DNA of 9,754 bases from Tannerella sp. (GTDB lineage: Bacteria > Bacteroidota > Bacteroidia > Bacteroidales > Tannerellaceae): NCBI GenBank assembly GCA_031289445.1, contig JAITPL010000124.1, forward strand, positions 1 through 9,754, written 5' to 3'. The notes below the pieces were generated by a model. That model was not told the DNA's origin, did not search any database, and saw only the letters and a program-made list of their open reading frames with translations. Each line of letters begins with the position of its first letter. The stretch's first letter is position 1. The translations under genes and the position numbers were made by a program. Below, in pieces: positions 6,727 through 9,754 of this stretch.

Positions 6727-8061
6727 ATGACGGAATTTATACAGCAGCGGGCAGACCAAATGCTTACGAAGGGACAGGATCCTTTCGATTTGGTAGGCGG
6801 AAAACCAAGTATCGCGGGATCGGTCAGCCAGCGTGCCTGTGTTTTTTGCGGCTCGCGCGTTGTTTTATATCCTGTTGCCGACGCTCTGCATCTGGTGCAC
6901 GGGCCTATCGGTTGCGCCTCTTATACCTGGGATATACGCGGAGCGATGTCGTCGGGGCCGGAACTGCACCGAAGCAGTTTCTCGACCGATCTCAGGGAGA
7001 AACACGTCGTTTTCGGCGGCGAAAAGAAACTCGAACAGACGCTCGACGAACTGATTGACCGCTACAAACCCAACGCCGCTTTTGTCTATTCTACATGTAT
7101 CGTTGGCGTAATCGGCGATGACGTCGAGGCGGTCTGCCGCCGTATGCAGAAAAAGACGCATATTCCGGTCATACCTGTTCAGGCAGAAGGTTTTCAAGGG
7201 TCGAAAAAGGACGGTTACAAAATAGCCTGCGACGCATTATCTACACTTGTCGGCACGGACGGCAGCAAGGACGTTTCGCCTGTGAGCATCAATATTCTGG
7301 GCGATTTCAACCTTGCCGGCGAACTGTGGATACTGACTGAATATTACCGTAAACTCGGCGTCCAGATAGTAGCTTCAATGACCGGCGACGGTCGCGTGAA
7401 AGACATCCGCAATGCCCATCGCGCCTCGCTCAACGTGGTGCAGTGTTCAGGCTCGATGCTTCATCTGGCTAAAACGATGAAAGAAAAATACGGCGTTCCG
7501 TTTATTAAAGTATCGTACTTCGGCGTCGAAGACATGTCGGACGCTCTTTATGACGTCGCCAAATTTTTTAAAGACGAGGTTATTATGGAGAGCGCACGCG
7601 AACTTGTAACAGGTGAACTGAAACGCCTGCTGCCTGCTCTTGAGCCGTATCGCCGCGCTCTCGAAGGCAAAAAAGCCGCAATCTACGTCGGAGGCGCGTT
7701 CAAGGCGATTTCGCTTGTAAAAGCTCTGCGGCTGATAGGCGTAAAAACGGTCATTGCAGGCACGCAGACCGGCAATACCGACGATTACCGTTTGCTGAAA
7801 GAGATATGCGACGACGGCTGTATTCTGGTTGACGATTCCAATCCCGTCGAACTGTCGGAATTTGTCAAGGCAACCGGCGCGGATTTGTTTATCGGCGGCG
7901 TCAAGGAACGTCCTATCGCCTACAAGTTGGGAATAGGATTCTGCGACCATAACCACGAACGCAAATTGGCCTTGGCGGGCTACGAAGGCATGTTGAACTT
8001 CGCCCGCGAAGTCTATGAAACGGTTACAAGCCCTGTTTGGCAATTTGTAAAACGATTTTAA
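6727..8061 (+). CDS. nifE: FeMo-cofactor scaffold protein NifE
   Basis: NifE, with NifN, forms the NifD2K2-like scaffold on which the NifB product is converted to FeMo-cofactor. The 444-aa protein is a NifD paralogue. Cysteines for the NifEN [4Fe-4S] cluster are Cys38 (RACVFCG), Cys63 (HGPIGC) and Cys124 (STCIVGVIGDD). Cys240 in VVQCSGSM matches the NifE precursor-binding Cys. It is NifE and not a second NifD because the SQSxGHH active-site motif is replaced by EGFQGSKKDGYKIA and the cofactor His region reads HNHERKLALAGYEG (from residue 408). Cys41 is an additional cysteine near the cluster. The ATG at 6727 follows the nifK stop by 12 nt with an A-rich leader. Downstream nifN starts 9 nt after its stop, consistent with a coupled NifEN pair. 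Confidence 0.96.
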   Translation: MTEFIQQRADQMLTKGQDPFDLVGGKPSIAGSVSQRACVFCGSRVVLYPVADALHLVHGPIGCASYTWDIRGAMSSGPELHRSSFSTDLREKHVVFGGEKKLEQTLDELIDRYKPNAAFVYSTCIVGVIGDDVEAVCRRMQKKTHIPVIPVQAEGFQGSKKDGYKIACDALSTLVGTDGSKDVSPVSINILGDFNLAGELWILTEYYRKLGVQIVASMTGDGRVKDIRNAHRASLNVVQCSGSMLHLAKTMKEKYGVPFIKVSYFGVEDMSDALYDVAKFFKDEVIMESARELVTGELKRLLPALEPYRRALEGKKAAIYVGGAFKAISLVKALRLIGVKTVIAGTQTGNTDDYRLLKEICDDGCILVDDSNPVELSEFVKATGADLFIGGVKERPIAYKLGIGFCDHNHERKLALAGYEGMLNFAREVYETVTSPVWQFVKRF

Positions 8062-8070
8062 CTGAATGGA

Positions 8071-9450
8071 ATGAAAGAGGAATTATTTACAAAAACCGAA
8101 AGCGCCGCTTCCTGCAATGCCTGCAAACAATGCGCTCCGCTTGGCGCCTGCATAGCATTCAAGGGTATCGAAGGCGTGTTGCCGATGTTGCACGGCTCGC
8201 AAGGTTGCGCCACTTATATCCGCCGTTATCTGATAAGTCATTTCCGCGAGCCGGTGGATATTGCTTCGTCGAATTTCAGCGAAGAAACGACGATTTTCGG
8301 AGGCAACAGAAATTTCAATACCGGCATCGACAATATCATAAGTCAATATCACCCGAAAACGATTGCCATTGCCAGCACTTGCCTCGCAGAGACTATCGGC
8401 GAAGACGTGGCGCGGCTTATTTTCGAGTATAAAATCCTGCATGAAAACGACGGGGAACTGCCTGAAATGCTTTTCGCCTCGACGCCGAGTTATCAAGGCT
8501 CCCATTATGAAGGATTTCACGAAGCCGTATTTGCCACCGTCAAAGCATTAGCCGTCCAACCGGAGAAAACCGGCAGGCACGTCAATCTGTTCTGCAACTT
8601 TATTTCGCCCGAAGACATCCGTTACTTGAAAAAAACGCTTTCTGATTTTGGCGTCGAAACAATGATTTTCCCCGATTATTCCGACACTCTCGACGGTACT
8701 TCGTGGGACAGGTATCAACGTATTCCGGATGGCGGAACGAGCCTCGAAGCGCTCCGCAAAAGCGGCTCGGCAATGCTGTCCGTCGAATTGGGATATATTC
8801 TTCCTGTGAGCCGGTCGGCGGGCGAATATCTGCAAGAACGGTTCGGAGCGCCGAATATCCGTATCGGCCTGCCTGTCGGCATCCGCGAAACGGACAGGTT
8901 TTTTGATCTGCTAAGGAAAATAAATCCGCGTCACAATGCGCCCGACACGGATGCTGCACGCGGACGGCTTGTAGATTTATATATCGACGGACACAAATAT
9001 GTTTCGGGTAAAAAAGTCGTCATCTACGGCGAAGAAGATTTGGTTGTCGCGCTGACGGCTTTTGCCGCAGAAACAGGTCTGAAACCTGTACTCTGCGCGA
9101 CAGGCGGCGAAAGCGGCAAATTGCGCGAAACGCTGAAAAATACGCTCGGCGAAATGTATCCGGACGAATTAATCGTCGGGCAAGGCATGACTTTCGACCA
9201 AATGGAAGCCTGCATCAATGATTGCAATCTCCAACCCGACCTCCTGCTCGGCAACAGCAAGGGTTACTATATAGCGCGACGGCTGGATATTCCTGTCGTC
9301 CGCGTCGGTTTCCCCATTCACGACCGCATCGGCGCACAGCACAAACGCACGTTGGGCTACGAGGGCGCAACCGTTCTTTTTGAAGAAATCGTGAATACAT
9401 TATTAGAATATAAACAACGAAAATCCCCTGTGGATTATAAATATATGTAG
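8071..9450 (+). CDS. nifN: FeMo-cofactor scaffold protein NifN
   Basis: NifN is the NifK-like partner of NifE in the cofactor scaffold. The 459-aa protein keeps NifK landmarks: KQCAPLGAC (Cys21), LHGSQGC (Cys46), SNFSEETTIFGG and STCLAETIGED (Cys104). Cys21 aligns with the NifN cysteine that supplies the fourth ligand to the NifEN cluster. The N-terminus is cysteine-rich (Cys15, 18, 21, 27), with a CxxCxxC look. It is separated from NifK by the NifN-like ACKQCAPLGACIAFKGIEG block, its place after nifE, and the absence of the KTCQPIGAMYAALG block. ATG 8071 is chosen because the overlapping ATG at 8066 leads to a stop after two codons. nifB begins only 2 nt after the stop, so translational coupling is likely. 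Confidence 0.95.
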   Translation: MKEELFTKTESAASCNACKQCAPLGACIAFKGIEGVLPMLHGSQGCATYIRRYLISHFREPVDIASSNFSEETTIFGGNRNFNTGIDNIISQYHPKTIAIASTCLAETIGEDVARLIFEYKILHENDGELPEMLFASTPSYQGSHYEGFHEAVFATVKALAVQPEKTGRHVNLFCNFISPEDIRYLKKTLSDFGVETMIFPDYSDTLDGTSWDRYQRIPDGGTSLEALRKSGSAMLSVELGYILPVSRSAGEYLQERFGAPNIRIGLPVGIRETDRFFDLLRKINPRHNAPDTDAARGRLVDLYIDGHKYVSGKKVVIYGEEDLVVALTAFAAETGLKPVLCATGGESGKLRETLKNTLGEMYPDELIVGQGMTFDQMEACINDCNLQPDLLLGNSKGYYIARRLDIPVVRVGFPIHDRIGAQHKRTLGYEGATVLFEEIVNTLLEYKQRKSPVDYKYM

Positions 9451-9452
9451 AT

Positions 9453-9754
9453 ATGAGCGAAATGAAACATCCCTGTTTTGATGCGGACGCCAAACAGAAA
9501 TATGCGCGTGTTCACTTGCCGGTTGCGCCGAAATGCAATATACAGTGCAATTATTGCAACCGCAAGTACGATTGCGTCAACGAGAGCCGTCCGGGCGTCA
9601 GCAGCGCTGTGCTGTTTCCCATGCAGGCTGTGCATTATCTTAAAGCGCTGTCGGATAAAATCCCGAACATTAGCGTAATAGGTATTGCCGGGCCGGGCGA
9701 CCCTTTTGCCAATGCCGAAGAGACAATGCAAACAATGCGTCTGGTAAAAAAGGA
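9453..9754 (+). CDS. nifB: FeMo-cofactor biosynthesis radical SAM protein NifB (5' part, cut by the window edge)
   Basis: NifB is a radical S-adenosylmethionine enzyme that fuses Fe-S clusters and inserts the central carbide to make NifB-co (L-cluster precursor). The first 100 codons are visible and open to the window end. MSEMKHPCFDADAKQKYARV leads into LPVAPKCNIQCNYCNRKYDC, holding the radical SAM CxxxCxxC ligands Cys28, Cys32 and Cys35. NESRPGVSSAVL and IAGPGDPFAN (the SAM-binding GxGxP-like segment, near residues 77-87) follow. This block is diagnostic for NifB. The start 2 nt after nifN gives the family N-terminus. Whether the protein carries a C-terminal NifX-like domain cannot be seen, since the gene runs past 9754. 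Confidence 0.96.
   Translation, partial: MSEMKHPCFDADAKQKYARVHLPVAPKCNIQCNYCNRKYDCVNESRPGVSSAVLFPMQAVHYLKALSDKIPNISVIGIAGPGDPFANAEETMQTMRLVKK

Overview
The window is almost entirely a molybdenum-type nitrogenase operon on the + strand, in the order nifH - nifI1 - nifI2 - nifD - nifK - nifE - nifN - nifB. nifB is cut by the right edge. An unrelated Rpn/PD-(D/E)XK-family gene lies upstream. The host is most likely a Bacteroidetes bacterium, probably an anaerobic Bacteroidales. The evidence is a clear Bacteroidetes-type promoter (TTG, 20 nt, TATCTTTG) before the first gene, mostly weak or absent Shine-Dalgarno sequences, AT-rich short-repeat spacers between moderate-GC genes, and nitrogenase proteins of the anaerobe (group III, Clostridium/methanogen-like) type. 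The species cannot be fixed from the sequence alone.

Positions 1-1845 look like accessory DNA. Positions 1-333 hold a 15-bp-arm inverted repeat with an extra half copy, a perfect 28-bp palindrome, an 18-bp-period tandem repeat and the promoter. Positions 334-1287 encode a 317-aa Rpn-family nuclease/transposase-like protein whose tail has five tandem 7-residue coiled-coil units. Positions 1288-1845 contain no convincing gene. They hold second copies of the upstream palindrome and of the inverted-repeat motif, two hairpins, and the uncertain nifH promoter region. The Rpn gene is therefore bracketed by a nested pair of repeat families.

Positions 1846-9754 are the nif operon. NifH passes electrons to the NifDK catalytic component. 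NifI1 and NifI2 are PII-like proteins that in methanogens inhibit NifDK directly according to 2-oxoglutarate (nitrogen) status. NifE and NifN form the scaffold on which the FeMo-cofactor precursor, made by NifB from Fe-S clusters, is matured. P-cluster cysteines and the NifD cofactor ligands (Cys280, His500) are intact, so the enzyme looks functional. Gaps between genes are 17, 128, 21, 125, 12, 9 and 2 nt. The two long gaps (nifI1-nifI2 and nifD-nifK) are both filled with repeats.

No wholly new system was found. The points most worth a second look are the apparent roughly 107-bp insertion between nifI1 and nifI2, flanked by a 9-bp direct repeat that includes the nifI2 start codon; the repeat-filled nifD-nifK gap; and the palindromes bracketing the Rpn gene.
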